Shown here piece by piece: positions 36,516-45,915 of a DNA stretch of 64,000 nucleotides; the first letter of the stretch is position 1, and each line of letters starts with the position of its first letter. The stretch lies in the NCBI GenBank assembly GCA_039978075.1, contig JBDWCA010000002.1, positions 310,001-374,000 of the forward strand, read 5' to 3'. The translations under genes and the position numbers were made by a program. The stretch comes from Anderseniella sp039978075 (lineage in GTDB: Bacteria; Pseudomonadota; Alphaproteobacteria; Rhizobiales; Aestuariivirgaceae). Under the pieces are notes generated by a model. It did no database searches. It saw nothing but the letters and a program-made list of their open reading frames with translations, and was not told where the DNA came from.

Positions 36516-36899
36516 TTACTTGCCGAGAGAAGCCAGGTACGCAATCACATCCTTGCGCTGGTCTTCCTTCTTCAGCTTGAAGGTCATTTTGGATTTACCG
36601 CCAATATAGTCTTTCGGGCTGGCCAGGTATTCCACCAGCTTGGCTTCGTCCCATTCGCCGATCTTCTCAGCAGCCTCGGTGATGCCTTTGCCGTATTTGT
36701 AGCCTTCAACAGACGCTGCCTTGCGCCCGACAATGCCAACCAGATGCGGGCCGACCTTGTTCTTCTCTTTGTCAGCCGCGTGGCACGCCTTGCACTTCTT
36801 GAAAACTTTTTCACCCTTGGTCGCATCGCCTTCTGCGAACGCGCCGGTTGACATGGCACCCAGCGCTGCGGCGACGGCGATTACAAACTTAAAACGCAT
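36516..36899 (-). CDS. Class I c-type cytochrome, c2/c-550-like
   Basis: 127 residues. Sec signal (FKFVIAVAAALGAMS, GAFA cleavage), haem motif CKACH at 36-40, then GPHLVGIVGRKAA and the axial methionine Met105 in SKMTFK. A small periplasmic electron carrier. The start at 36899 has GGAGG seven bases upstream. It could accept electrons from a periplasmic dehydrogenase, including the molybdoenzyme encoded 4.4 kb away; that link is speculative. Confidence 0.9.
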   Translation of the reverse strand: MRFKFVIAVAAALGAMSTGAFAEGDATKGEKVFKKCKACHAADKEKNKVGPHLVGIVGRKAASVEGYKYGKGITEAAEKIGEWDEAKLVEYLASPKDYIGGKSKMTFKLKKEDQRKDVIAYLASLGK

Positions 36900-36939
36900 T
36901 TCATTCCTCCGGTATCGGTCATTCGATGTGTTGCCCGCT

Positions 36940-36960
36940 CCCATATAGCTCATATATGGG
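36940..36960. promoter_or_regulatory. 21-bp inverted repeat upstream of the cytochrome c gene
   Basis: CCCATATA-gctca-TATATGGG, perfect 8-bp arms, 40 bases from the cytochrome start in the 231-base divergent region shared with glcB. Either an operator or a leader hairpin. Confidence 0.5.
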
Positions 36961-37130
36961 CTCCACGCGAATATATCGCAACAGGGTCAAAAGGGTAGAT
37001 ACATGATGCCACATCATTAATGCGTGAATATAGGGGTCAAAAAGCGCCACATAGTGGAATGAATCGTTGAAAAGGCGGCTCCGGCGTGCTGAATGCGGGC
37101 ATATTCAAGACCAATCGGGAAAATCTGTAC

Positions 37131-39302
37131 ATGGCTGAGACTGTGAAACACGGCGGTTTGACCGTCGCGAAAAAACTATATGAATTCGTCAACACCGAAG
37201 CACTGCCGGGAACCGGGGTTGAACCGGACAGTTTCTGGTCGGCGGCAGATGAAATCATTCACAAGTTCTCTCCCAAAATAGCCAGCATGTTGCGCAAGCG
37301 CAAATCGCTGCAGAACAAGCTTAACCGCTGGCACAGACAACGGGCCGGCCAGGCGATTGATCCCGCTGCATACCGCAATTTCCTGGAAGAAATTGGCTAC
37401 CTGGTTCCCGACAGGGGCGACTGCAGAATTGCGACGCGCAATACCGATGAGGAGATCGCCAAGGTCGCGGGCTCGCAGCTTGTGGTTCCGGTGATGAATG
37501 CGCGCTATGCGCTCAATGCCGCCAATGCGCGTTATGGTTCGCTGTACGATGCGCTGTATGGCACGGACGCCATTTCCGAAGAAGGCGGTGCCGAGCGTGC
37601 CGGTGGTTTCAATCCGGTGCGGGGCGAAAAGGTCATCGCCTGGGCCCGCAAGTTTCTCGATGATGCCGTACCGCTGTTCGGCGGCAGTCATGCCGATGTG
37701 ACGCGCTATTTCATCAAGGGACGCAAGCTGGCCGTTTCGCTGTCGTCCGGTTCGGTAACCGGTCTCGTTGATAACGCCCAGTTCAGGGGCTTCAAGGGCG
37801 ACAAGGCAAATCCCTCATCCATCCTGTTGGTCAATAACGGCCTGCATATCGAAATAGTCATCGACCGCAGCCATGTCATTGGCGGATCCGATGATGCCGG
37901 TGTGGCCGATGTAATCATCGAAAGCGCCATGTCGACCATCATGGATTGCGAGGACTCGGTCGCGGCTGTTGATACCGACGACAAGCTGGTTGTGTATCGC
38001 AACTGGCTTGGCCTGATGAAGGGCGACCTGTCTGACACGTTCGAAAAGGGCGGCCGGGCGATGACCCGCAAGCTGGTTGCGGACCGTGAATATACCGGCG
38101 TCAACGGCAAGCCATTGTCACTGCATTCGCGCTCGCTAATGCTGGTGCGCAATGTCGGCCTGCTGATGACCATCGGCACAATTAAAGACAGCAACGGCAA
38201 TGACATCCCTGAAACCCTGCTCGACGCGCTGGTCAATACGGCCATCGCCCTGCACGATGTCGGTCCCGATGGCGGCTTCAGGAATTCGCGCAAGGGGTCG
38301 ATCTATGTGGTCGTGCCGAAGATGCACGGTCCCAAGGAAGCTGCTCTGGTCAATCAGCTCTACACGGCCATTGAAAAATCCTTCGGCATGAAGCGCAATA
38401 CGGTGAAAATGGGCATCATGGATGAAGAGCGTCGCACCACGATCAACCTCAAGGAATGTATCAGGGCCGCGCGCTCGCGCGTCTTCTTCATCAATACCGG
38501 CTTCCTTGACCGCACCGGTGATGAAATCCACACCTCCATGGAAGCAGGCCCGATGATCCGCAAGGCCGACATGAAGGCATCCACCTGGATCGACGCCTAT
38601 GAGCGCTGGAACGTGGATGTGGGACTGGAATGCGGCCTGCCCGGTGCCGCCCAGATCGGCAAGGGCATGTGGGCCATGCCGGACCTGATGGCGGACATGC
38701 TGGACCAGAAGATCGTGCATCCCAACGCCGGCGCCAATACAGCCTGGGTGCCGTCGCCAACCGCAGCCACGCTGCACGCAACTCATTATCACCAGGTCAA
38801 TGTTACCGAAGTCCAGAAAAAACTGGCCTCGCGCGAGAAGGCGAAGCTGGAAGATATCCTGGCCATTCCGCTGGCACCGAACCCCAACTGGGACCGCAAG
38901 GAAATCCAGAACGAGATCGAGAACAACTGCCAGGGCATCCTCGGCTATGTGGTGCGCTGGGTCGACCAGGGCGTCGGCTGCTCCAAGGTGCCGGACATCA
39001 ACAATGTTGGCCTGATGGAAGATCGCGCCACACTGCGAATTTCAGCCCAGCACCTGGCCAACTGGCTGCGCCACAAGGTGGTGACGCGGGGCAAGGTCAT
39101 GAAAGCCATGAAGAAGATGGCGGCAATCGTTGATCAGCAGAATGCCGGCGACCCGGCCTACCGCCCGATGGCGGATGACTTTGACAACTCCATCGCGTTC
39201 AAGGCAGCCTGTGACCTGGTGTTTGAGGGCCGCAAGCAGCCGTCCGGATATACCGAACCGGTTCTGCACGCCCGGCGCATAGAGTTGAAGGCGAAAGCAT
39301 GA
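37131..39302 (+). CDS. glcB: Malate synthase G
   Basis: 723 residues, the usual size of isoform G. It condenses glyoxylate and acetyl-CoA to malate. Visible: GTGVEPDSFW early, MDCEDSVAAVD and NWLGLMKGDL, NVGLLMTIGTIKD, GIMDEERRTTINLKECI, GFLDRTGDEIHTSMEAGPMIRK. The ATG at 37131 is preferred over an upstream in-frame start. Its stop overlaps the following dehydrogenase start (ATGA), so these genes disposing of small C2/C4 acids are co-expressed. No isocitrate lyase gene is in the window, so glyoxylate may come from another route. Confidence 0.96.
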   Translation: MAETVKHGGLTVAKKLYEFVNTEALPGTGVEPDSFWSAADEIIHKFSPKIASMLRKRKSLQNKLNRWHRQRAGQAIDPAAYRNFLEEIGYLVPDRGDCRIATRNTDEEIAKVAGSQLVVPVMNARYALNAANARYGSLYDALYGTDAISEEGGAERAGGFNPVRGEKVIAWARKFLDDAVPLFGGSHADVTRYFIKGRKLAVSLSSGSVTGLVDNAQFRGFKGDKANPSSILLVNNGLHIEIVIDRSHVIGGSDDAGVADVIIESAMSTIMDCEDSVAAVDTDDKLVVYRNWLGLMKGDLSDTFEKGGRAMTRKLVADREYTGVNGKPLSLHSRSLMLVRNVGLLMTIGTIKDSNGNDIPETLLDALVNTAIALHDVGPDGGFRNSRKGSIYVVVPKMHGPKEAALVNQLYTAIEKSFGMKRNTVKMGIMDEERRTTINLKECIRAARSRVFFINTGFLDRTGDEIHTSMEAGPMIRKADMKASTWIDAYERWNVDVGLECGLPGAAQIGKGMWAMPDLMADMLDQKIVHPNAGANTAWVPSPTAATLHATHYHQVNVTEVQKKLASREKAKLEDILAIPLAPNPNWDRKEIQNEIENNCQGILGYVVRWVDQGVGCSKVPDINNVGLMEDRATLRISAQHLANWLRHKVVTRGKVMKAMKKMAAIVDQQNAGDPAYRPMADDFDNSIAFKAACDLVFEGRKQPSGYTEPVLHARRIELKAKA

Positions 39303-40189
39303 ACATAGGCTTTATCGGTTTGGGTGCCATGGGTTTGCCCATGGCGGTCAATCTGGTCAAGGCGGGTCACGCCGTTACCGCGTTTGATTTCAACAAGGAC
39401 GCACTGAAAGCTTTTGCAGATCAGGGCGGCCAGGTTGCCGACAGTGCTGCTGATGCAGCGGGAACGGCAGCCTTCTTCGTGCTGATGGTGGTCAATGGCG
39501 ATCAGGCCGATGATGTGCTGTTCGGAGCCGGCAAGGCAGTTGAGGCCCTGCCGTCAGGGGCTTGCGTCATTGCATCGTGCACCCAGCCGCCGGCCCAGGC
39601 CAAAGTGCTGGGTGAGAAGCTGGCGAAACACCAGCTCACACTGGTGGATGCGCCCGTTTCAGGGGGCGTCGGCGGAGCTCAGACGGGCACTTTGACCATC
39701 ATGGCGTCATGCCCGGCACATATATTCAAGAAGGCTACGCCTGTACTCGACGTGGTCGGCAAGAACGTATTCCATGTCGGTGAAGACCATGGCGCGGGCT
39801 CTACCGCCAAGCTGGTCAACCAGTTGCTGTGCGGCGTTCACATCGCCGCTGCCGCCGAAGCACTGCAGCTGGCAGAGGCCGCCGGTGTCGATCCGAAGTC
39901 GGTGTTTGATATCGTGTCGGTGTCTGCCGCCTCGAGCTGGATGCTGAATGATCGCGGACCGCGCATGCTGGAAGATGATCCCGAAGTCCGCTCGGCAGTA
40001 GATATTTTCGTCAAGGATCTCGGCATCGTGCTGGACCATGGCCGTGCCGCACGCCACGGACTGCCCTTGTCGGCAGCAGCGCATCAGATGTTTCTGGCCG
40101 CTTCCGGTGCAGGTCTTGGCAGGAAGGATGACAGTCAGGTCATTCGGTCCTATCGTTCGCTGAATTCAACGCTTGATGAAAAGGACTGA
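39299..40189 (+). CDS. NAD(P)-dependent beta-hydroxyacid dehydrogenase, L-threonate dehydrogenase-like
   Basis: 296 residues. N-terminal Rossmann IGFIGLGAMGLPMAVNLVKAGH, substrate-site DAPVSGGVGGAQTGTLTIMAS, catalytic lysine in GAGSTAKLVNQLL, and KDLGIVLDHGRAARHGLPL. The 3-hydroxyisobutyrate dehydrogenase superfamily; the sequence style is closest to LtnD-type 4-carbon acid sugar dehydrogenases. Coupled to glcB. Confidence 0.85.
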   Translation: MNIGFIGLGAMGLPMAVNLVKAGHAVTAFDFNKDALKAFADQGGQVADSAADAAGTAAFFVLMVVNGDQADDVLFGAGKAVEALPSGACVIASCTQPPAQAKVLGEKLAKHQLTLVDAPVSGGVGGAQTGTLTIMASCPAHIFKKATPVLDVVGKNVFHVGEDHGAGSTAKLVNQLLCGVHIAAAAEALQLAEAAGVDPKSVFDIVSVSAASSWMLNDRGPRMLEDDPEVRSAVDIFVKDLGIVLDHGRAARHGLPLSAAAHQMFLAASGAGLGRKDDSQVIRSYRSLNSTLDEKD

Positions 40190-40194
40190 CAGTC

Positions 40195-41145
40195 ATGGCC
40201 CAAGGCTATAATCAACCGCTGGGCGGCAATGACATGCCGCGGTTTGCCGGACCCGCCACCATGATGCGTCTGCCCACGGCAAAGACAGCGCGTGGCCTGG
40301 ACGCCTGCTTTATCGGCGTGCCCATGGACATCGGTACTTCAAACCGCTCCGGAACCCGGCACGGCCCGCGCCAGATCAGGGCGGAAAGCTGCATGCTGCG
40401 GCCCTACAACATGGCGACTGGTGCTGCACCCTTCGATTCGCTGCAGGTCGCAGATATCGGCGATGTCGCCGTCAACACCTTCGATCTGAAGAAATCCGTA
40501 AAAATCATCGAAAAGGCCTATGACCGGATTCTGGCGCAGGACTGTGTGCCGCTGACGCTGGGTGGTGATCATACACTGACCCTGCCCATCCTGCGCGCCA
40601 TGCATAAGAAACACGGGCCCGTGGCGCTGTTGCATATCGACGCCCATGCGGACATCAACGAGCATATGTTCGGCGAAAAGATCGCCCATGGCACACCGTT
40701 CCGGCGTGCGGTTGAAGAGGGTCTGCTGGCCAACGACAAGGTATTCCAGATCGGCCTGCGTGGCACCGGCTATGCACCGGCGGATTTTGACTGGCCGCGC
40801 GAGCAGGGCTTCACCGTGGTCACGGCGGAAGAGTGCTGGCACAAGTCGATGACCCCGTTAATGGAGCAGGTGAGGGAAAAAATCGGCGATCAACCGTGTT
40901 ACTTCACCTACGATATCGACAGCCTAGATCCGGCGTTTGCACCGGGTACCGGGACGGTGGAAATGGGCGGGCTGACAACCTGGCAGGCGCTGGAAATCGT
41001 GCGTGGTGCGAAAGGCCTCAATCTTGTCGGTGGCGATCTGGTGGAAGTGTCGCCGCCCTATGATCCGTCGGGCAATACTGCACTGATCGGGGCCAATATT
41101 CTGTATGAAATGCTCTGCGTGCTGCCAGGTGTCAAATACCCTTGA
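40195..41145 (+). CDS. Agmatinase/arginase family ureohydrolase
   Basis: 316 residues. Manganese-ligand motifs are complete: LGGDHTLTLP, LHIDAHADIN and YDIDSLDPAFAPGTGT. The enzyme releases urea from a guanidino compound; agmatine, guanidinobutyrate or guanidinopropionate are all possible, since this subgroup is hard to separate by sequence. It starts 5 bases after the dehydrogenase gene. Confidence 0.88.
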   Translation: MAQGYNQPLGGNDMPRFAGPATMMRLPTAKTARGLDACFIGVPMDIGTSNRSGTRHGPRQIRAESCMLRPYNMATGAAPFDSLQVADIGDVAVNTFDLKKSVKIIEKAYDRILAQDCVPLTLGGDHTLTLPILRAMHKKHGPVALLHIDAHADINEHMFGEKIAHGTPFRRAVEEGLLANDKVFQIGLRGTGYAPADFDWPREQGFTVVTAEECWHKSMTPLMEQVREKIGDQPCYFTYDIDSLDPAFAPGTGTVEMGGLTTWQALEIVRGAKGLNLVGGDLVEVSPPYDPSGNTALIGANILYEMLCVLPGVKYP

Positions 41146-41259
41146 GGCAGGTCTGAAGGGTCAGGGGCACAATGGCGCAGGCCGCCAGTTTGTCCTGTGC
41201 AACCGGCTGGCCAAACCCTATATGTGGCGTAGCAGACAAACAGTTTTGAGGCATTGCCT

Positions 41260-41892
41260 TTGCAATCCGTAAAAATCACAGCCATAGCCGATTATGCAGC
41301 CACCACGGCGGCCGGCTGGAAGCAGGTTCCCGCCGAGACGGTGGAGATGATGCCGGCACCGGTCGAGATGCAGCCCAATGGCTTCATCCAGGCCAATTGG
41401 CAAGACCGGCCCTATGGGCAACTGGCCAGCCTTGAAGCGCAATCGGTGCATGACGGGACCACAATTGCGGTACGCCTGCGCTGGGCGTCCGAAAAACCGG
41501 AAACCGGTGGCCGCGAAGGCTTTCCCGACGGCGCGGCAATCGCCTTCCCGATCAAGGGCGAACCGGTCTTGTGGACCATGGGCAATGAAGACGAGCCGGT
41601 GCAGTTCATCCAGTGGCAGGCCATGAAGAACAAGATCCGCTCGGTGGTCGCCTGGGGCATCGGGTCGTCCGTTCCCGGTACGCCGGTGAGCGAAAGCGTA
41701 ACGGCCGGGTGGTCGCAGGGACATTGGACAATTGTAATGTTGCGCACCCTTGCGGGCGGGCCGGAAGCCGCTACCCTGCAGCCTGGCGCGGACACGCAAA
41801 TCGGCTTTGCAGTCTGGAACGGCTCCAATGAGGAGCGCGCCGGCATCAAGGCGGTGTCGGCGGACTGGTCGCCACTGAACATCGACGCTTGA
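41260..41892 (+). CDS. Ethylbenzene dehydrogenase-type haem-binding gamma subunit
   Basis: About 210 residues of the EB_dh family, which carries haem b in type II DMSO-reductase-family enzymes. IAVRLRWASEKPET, FPIKGEPVLWTMGNEDEPVQFIQW and IGFAVWNGSNEERAG match EbdC; the Met of TMGN is a candidate haem ligand. The TTG at 41260 is preferred because GAGG lies eight bases before it. There is no signal peptide, so export would need piggybacking on the Tat-targeted alpha subunit. Unusually it is the first gene of the set. Confidence 0.82.
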   Translation: MQSVKITAIADYAATTAAGWKQVPAETVEMMPAPVEMQPNGFIQANWQDRPYGQLASLEAQSVHDGTTIAVRLRWASEKPETGGREGFPDGAAIAFPIKGEPVLWTMGNEDEPVQFIQWQAMKNKIRSVVAWGIGSSVPGTPVSESVTAGWSQGHWTIVMLRTLAGGPEAATLQPGADTQIGFAVWNGSNEERAGIKAVSADWSPLNIDA

Positions 41893-41908
41893 AGGAGCAA
41901 AAACTCAA

Positions 41909-43000
41909 ATGAGCAATCGCCAGGTGGCCATGGTCATCGATCTCAACAAGTGCATTGGCTGTCAGACCTGTACCATCGCGTGCAAGACTTCGTGGACTTC
42001 CGGCGAGGGCCAGGAAGGCATGTGGTGGAACCAGGTCTATACCGCACCCGGTCACGGCACGCCCAAGGACTGGGAGCAGATGGGTGGCGGTTTCAAGGAT
42101 GGTGAGCCGCAAAAGGGCGTGCGCCCGGCACAGGGTGATTTCGGTGAAGGCTTCGAGCTGAACTACAAGGAAGCCCTGTTTGACGGCGCCGGCAACGAGG
42201 CGCTCAAACCCATCGGCGACGAACCGCAATGGGGCATGAACTGGGACGAGGACGTCGGCGCCGGTGACTACCCGAATTCCTACTTCTTCTACATTCCGCG
42301 CATCTGCAATCACTGCACCAAACCCGCCTGCATGGAAGCCTGCCCGCGCGGCGCCATCACCAAGCGTGAGGAAGACGGTATCGTCGTCATCAATGAAGAC
42401 CATTGCCGGGGTTTGCGGTTCTGCCAGTCGGCGTGTCCCTACAAGGAAATCTACTACAACCACGTCACCGGACATTCGCAGAAATGCGTGTTCTGCCTGC
42501 CTCGTATTGAGAAAGGTGTCGCAACTGCGTGTTCGCGCCAGTGCCCGGGCCGGGTTCGGTTCTTGGGGTTCCTGGAAGACAAGGACGGGCCGATCCACAA
42601 GCTGGTCAATGTGCACAAGGTGGCCCTGCCGCTGCACCCGGAATACGAAACCGAGCCCAATGTGTTCTACATCCCGCCTCTGTCGCCGGAAAAATTTGAT
42701 GACGACGGCAACCCGACCGGCGAGGACCGCATTCCGCTGGGCTACCTGGAAAGCCTGTTCGGCCCGGAAGTCGGCGGTGCACTTGAGCGCATCAAGCAGG
42801 GCCGCGCCGACAAGCAGGCGGGCAAGGGTTCCGACCTGATGGACACGCTGATCTCGAAGAATTTCCTCGACCTGTTCGGCCCGTTCACCAACCATCCGCG
42901 CGAGATCGAGCGCATTGCCACCGAGCTCGAACGCGAGCCGGTGATCGTGCCGCCGGAAATCGACATCGCCTATCGAGGTCCGGGAGGTTCCAGCCAGTGA
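41909..43000 (+). CDS. Iron-sulfur beta subunit of an ethylbenzene dehydrogenase-type molybdoenzyme
   Basis: 363 residues that relay electrons from the Mo subunit to haem. Four cysteine groups: C15, C18, C21 and C25 in CIGCQTCTIAC; CNHCTKPACMEACP; CRGLRFCQSACP, where one cysteine of the standard group is replaced as in EbdB (three Cys, so a [3Fe-4S] cluster); and CVFCLPRIEKG with ACSRQCPGRVR. The insert WWNQVYTAPGHG and later LFGPEV are also Ebd-like. No signal peptide. Stop overlaps the alpha start (GTGA). Confidence 0.92.
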   Translation: MSNRQVAMVIDLNKCIGCQTCTIACKTSWTSGEGQEGMWWNQVYTAPGHGTPKDWEQMGGGFKDGEPQKGVRPAQGDFGEGFELNYKEALFDGAGNEALKPIGDEPQWGMNWDEDVGAGDYPNSYFFYIPRICNHCTKPACMEACPRGAITKREEDGIVVINEDHCRGLRFCQSACPYKEIYYNHVTGHSQKCVFCLPRIEKGVATACSRQCPGRVRFLGFLEDKDGPIHKLVNVHKVALPLHPEYETEPNVFYIPPLSPEKFDDDGNPTGEDRIPLGYLESLFGPEVGGALERIKQGRADKQAGKGSDLMDTLISKNFLDLFGPFTNHPREIERIATELEREPVIVPPEIDIAYRGPGGSSQ

Positions 43001-45915
43001 CGAGCGGACTGACACGGCGAAATTTCCTGAAAGCCGGTGCGGCGGTCACCGCATCGCTGGCGCTGCCGGATTTTATTGCAGGTTCCGGCCAGTCACTGAC
43101 CGCGCTGGCCGGCTCGCGTCCACCGGACTACACCAAAATCGTTGATATCTACCGCAACAAGTGGACCTGGGACAAAACTGTCCGCGGCACCCATTTGATC
43201 AATTGCTGGTATCAGGCCCATTGCGCCTTTGATGTCTATGTGCGCGACGGCATCGTATTCCGCGAGGAACAGGCCGCCGACTATCCGCAGCTCAACGACG
43301 ACGTGCCGGACATGAACCCGCGCGGTTGCCAGAAGGGTTGTTCGTTCTCCAAGCGCATGTATGAGGAAAGCCGCATCCGCTATCCGCTCAAACAGGCGGG
43401 TGAACGCGGCTCCGGCAAGTGGGAACGGGTCACCTGGGACGAGGCGCTCGACGACATTGCCGACAAGTTCATCGATGTGGTCACCCAGGAAGGCACCGAC
43501 AGGGTGATCTGGGACATGGGGCCGGACATCAATGTCGGCGCCGCCAATGCCGGTCAGGCCCGGTTTGCCCAGCTCACACATTCCATCTCGCTGGACTCCA
43601 ATTCGTCGAACGGTGACGGCCATCGCGGTGCTTTCGAGACCTTCGGCAATATCTATATGGACCGGTCCATCGAGGATTATTTCTATTCCGACGTGATCCT
43701 GATCTGGGGCTCGAACCCGATTGTCACGTCGATCCCCAACGCGCACTTTTTTACAGAAGCCCGCTATAACGGCTCGCAGATCGTGTGCATCGCGCCGGAC
43801 TATTCCCCGTCCGCCATCAAGGCGGATCTGTGGGTGCCGCTGGCGCCGGGTACTGACGCGGCCCTTGCTCTGGCGGTTGCCCGCGAAATCGTCTTTGGCG
43901 GTCACGTCAATGAAGGCTTCGTGGCTGAACAGACCGATCTGCCGCTGCTGGTGCGCACTGACACCGGCAAGCTGTTGTCGGAAAAGGACGCCAAGGGCGG
44001 GCGCACCGACCGCTTTACGCTGATGGACAAGATTCGCGGCCCCATGACCGCGCCGGCCAAGTCACTGAAGCTCGGCACGCTGCAGCCGGAACTGGATGTC
44101 GACACGACAATCGACGTCCTCGGCGGTGGCAGGATCGCGGTGCGGTCGGTCCATTCACTGCTGAAAGACCGGCTTGAGCCTTACACTTTTGAAGCGGTCT
44201 CGAAGATGACCGGCACACCGGTCAAGGTGATCAAGAAGTTTGCCGACCTGTGTATCAGGGCCAAGGCCCTGTCGAACGTTTCCGGCAGCTCCATGAACAA
44301 GTATTTCCATGGCAACCTGACCGAACGCGCCATGATCCTGATCTGGGCGCTGCAGGGCCAGATGGGACGCCCCGGTGCCGGCTATTCGGCGTTTGCCTTC
44401 CTGGCCAATGACGGCTGGGAGGACTATGTGTCCGGCTTCCGCAATGGCGACAGGATGAAGTTCGGCACTGATATCGGGCTGGATCTTCTGACCGACCTTG
44501 CCGCCGGTGACACGGCGGAAATGTTCTTCAAGAAGCTCGGCAACAACTCGTTCAAGGATATCGGCGGCAACCTGCCGATCTGGACGTCGGCTGCCCTGTT
44601 CTGGCAGGTCCATGGCGGGGTCATGGAACTGGCTGAAACCGCTGATCAATGGCTGCCGGACCTGAAGAAACCGGTACGCGAGGCGGTGAAGGAATCCCTC
44701 GACAACAAGTGGCTGCCGCTGCAGCCGCCTGCCGGTACTGATCCGCGCATCCTGTTCCACTATTGCGCCAACCCGCTGCGCTCGGTGCGTGGTTCGCAGA
44801 AGCTCACCGAGGTTTTGTGGCCCAAGCTGAAACTGTCGGTAGTGGTGGACTTCCGCATGTCGTCCACGGCCCAGTTTGCTGATTACATCTTACCCGCTGC
44901 CGCCTGGTACGAGACCACCGACCATAAATGGGTCACGCCACTGGTGCCGTTCAACCACGTCACTAACAAGGCGGTTGAGCCGCTCGGCGAGGCCAAGCCG
45001 GATTTCTGGATTTTCACCATGCTGACCAAGCATGTCCAGAAGCGCGCCCGCGAGCGCGGCATCACATCCGTCGTCTCGCATCTCGGCAAGACCGTTAAGC
45101 TCGACAATTTGTATGAAGACATGACCATGGACGGAAAGTTCCTGGAAGACGATACCGACAAGGCCGCAGGCGCCATCATCGATGCCTCCAGTAACCTGTC
45201 GCACGTGTCGTGGGAGGAGCAGAAGGAAAAAGGTTATGCGCGTTATAATTCCATCGGCATTTCACCGCTGGCCATCGGCAATGCCGGCAAGCTGGAAGAA
45301 GGCAAGCCGTTCATTCCGCTGACCTATCATATCAACGACAAGCTGCCATACCCGACCCAGACCAAACGCATCCAGTTCTATATCGACAATGACCTGTATC
45401 TGGAACACGACGAGGCATTGCCCCGCTACAAGGCACCACCTCCCATTGGTGGCGACTATCCGCTGATGATGACCGGCGGACATACGCGCTGGTCCATCCA
45501 TGGCGTGTGGCGCGACAACCGGCTGATGAACCGGCTTAACCGCGGCCAGCCCTATATCATGATCGGCATCAAGGATGCGGCTGACCGCGGCATTGCCGAT
45601 GGCGACTGGGTGCGCTGTCACAATGATGTCGGCGAGTTCGAGGTGCGGGTTAAGGTCACCCACGCCATGCGCCCGGGCCAGGTGTTCATGTATCACGCCT
45701 GGGAGAATTACCAGTTCAAAGGCACCGGCTCACCGCGCGAGGTCTCGCCGTCGCCGATCAACCCGGTGGAACTGGCCGGCGATCACGCGCATCTTAAGGT
45801 CGGCATGCTGGAGGGACAACCCAACAGCTTTGACCGTGATACCCGCATCGAGATGACCCGCATTTCCGGCCCTCGCGTGTCTTCGGATGCCGAGAGCAGC
45901 AATGACGCCGCTTGA
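42997..45915 (+). CDS. Molybdopterin catalytic alpha subunit, ethylbenzene dehydrogenase / steroid C25 dehydrogenase-like
   Basis: 972 residues, close to EbdA. Tat signal TRRNFLKAG at 6-14. The FS0 cluster ligands H66, C70, C76 and C111 follow the H-x3-C-x5-C spacing of EbdA, and the Mo ligand is probably Asp207 in SSNGDGHRGAF. LIWGSNPIVTSIPNAHF, APDYSPSAIKADLWVPL and the C-terminal GGHTRWSIHGVWRDN bind the cofactor. Enzymes of this branch hydroxylate hydrocarbons or steroid side chains with water, or oxidise dimethyl sulfide, in the periplasm. The substrate cannot be assigned. Confidence 0.9.
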   Translation: MTSGLTRRNFLKAGAAVTASLALPDFIAGSGQSLTALAGSRPPDYTKIVDIYRNKWTWDKTVRGTHLINCWYQAHCAFDVYVRDGIVFREEQAADYPQLNDDVPDMNPRGCQKGCSFSKRMYEESRIRYPLKQAGERGSGKWERVTWDEALDDIADKFIDVVTQEGTDRVIWDMGPDINVGAANAGQARFAQLTHSISLDSNSSNGDGHRGAFETFGNIYMDRSIEDYFYSDVILIWGSNPIVTSIPNAHFFTEARYNGSQIVCIAPDYSPSAIKADLWVPLAPGTDAALALAVAREIVFGGHVNEGFVAEQTDLPLLVRTDTGKLLSEKDAKGGRTDRFTLMDKIRGPMTAPAKSLKLGTLQPELDVDTTIDVLGGGRIAVRSVHSLLKDRLEPYTFEAVSKMTGTPVKVIKKFADLCIRAKALSNVSGSSMNKYFHGNLTERAMILIWALQGQMGRPGAGYSAFAFLANDGWEDYVSGFRNGDRMKFGTDIGLDLLTDLAAGDTAEMFFKKLGNNSFKDIGGNLPIWTSAALFWQVHGGVMELAETADQWLPDLKKPVREAVKESLDNKWLPLQPPAGTDPRILFHYCANPLRSVRGSQKLTEVLWPKLKLSVVVDFRMSSTAQFADYILPAAAWYETTDHKWVTPLVPFNHVTNKAVEPLGEAKPDFWIFTMLTKHVQKRARERGITSVVSHLGKTVKLDNLYEDMTMDGKFLEDDTDKAAGAIIDASSNLSHVSWEEQKEKGYARYNSIGISPLAIGNAGKLEEGKPFIPLTYHINDKLPYPTQTKRIQFYIDNDLYLEHDEALPRYKAPPPIGGDYPLMMTGGHTRWSIHGVWRDNRLMNRLNRGQPYIMIGIKDAADRGIADGDWVRCHNDVGEFEVRVKVTHAMRPGQVFMYHAWENYQFKGTGSPREVSPSPINPVELAGDHAHLKVGMLEGQPNSFDRDTRIEMTRISGPRVSSDAESSNDAA

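Noticed and set aside
41846..43015. 389-codon open frame antisense to the iron-sulfur beta subunit
   Set aside because: Shadow of a gene with intact cysteine motifs; no start site or family pattern.
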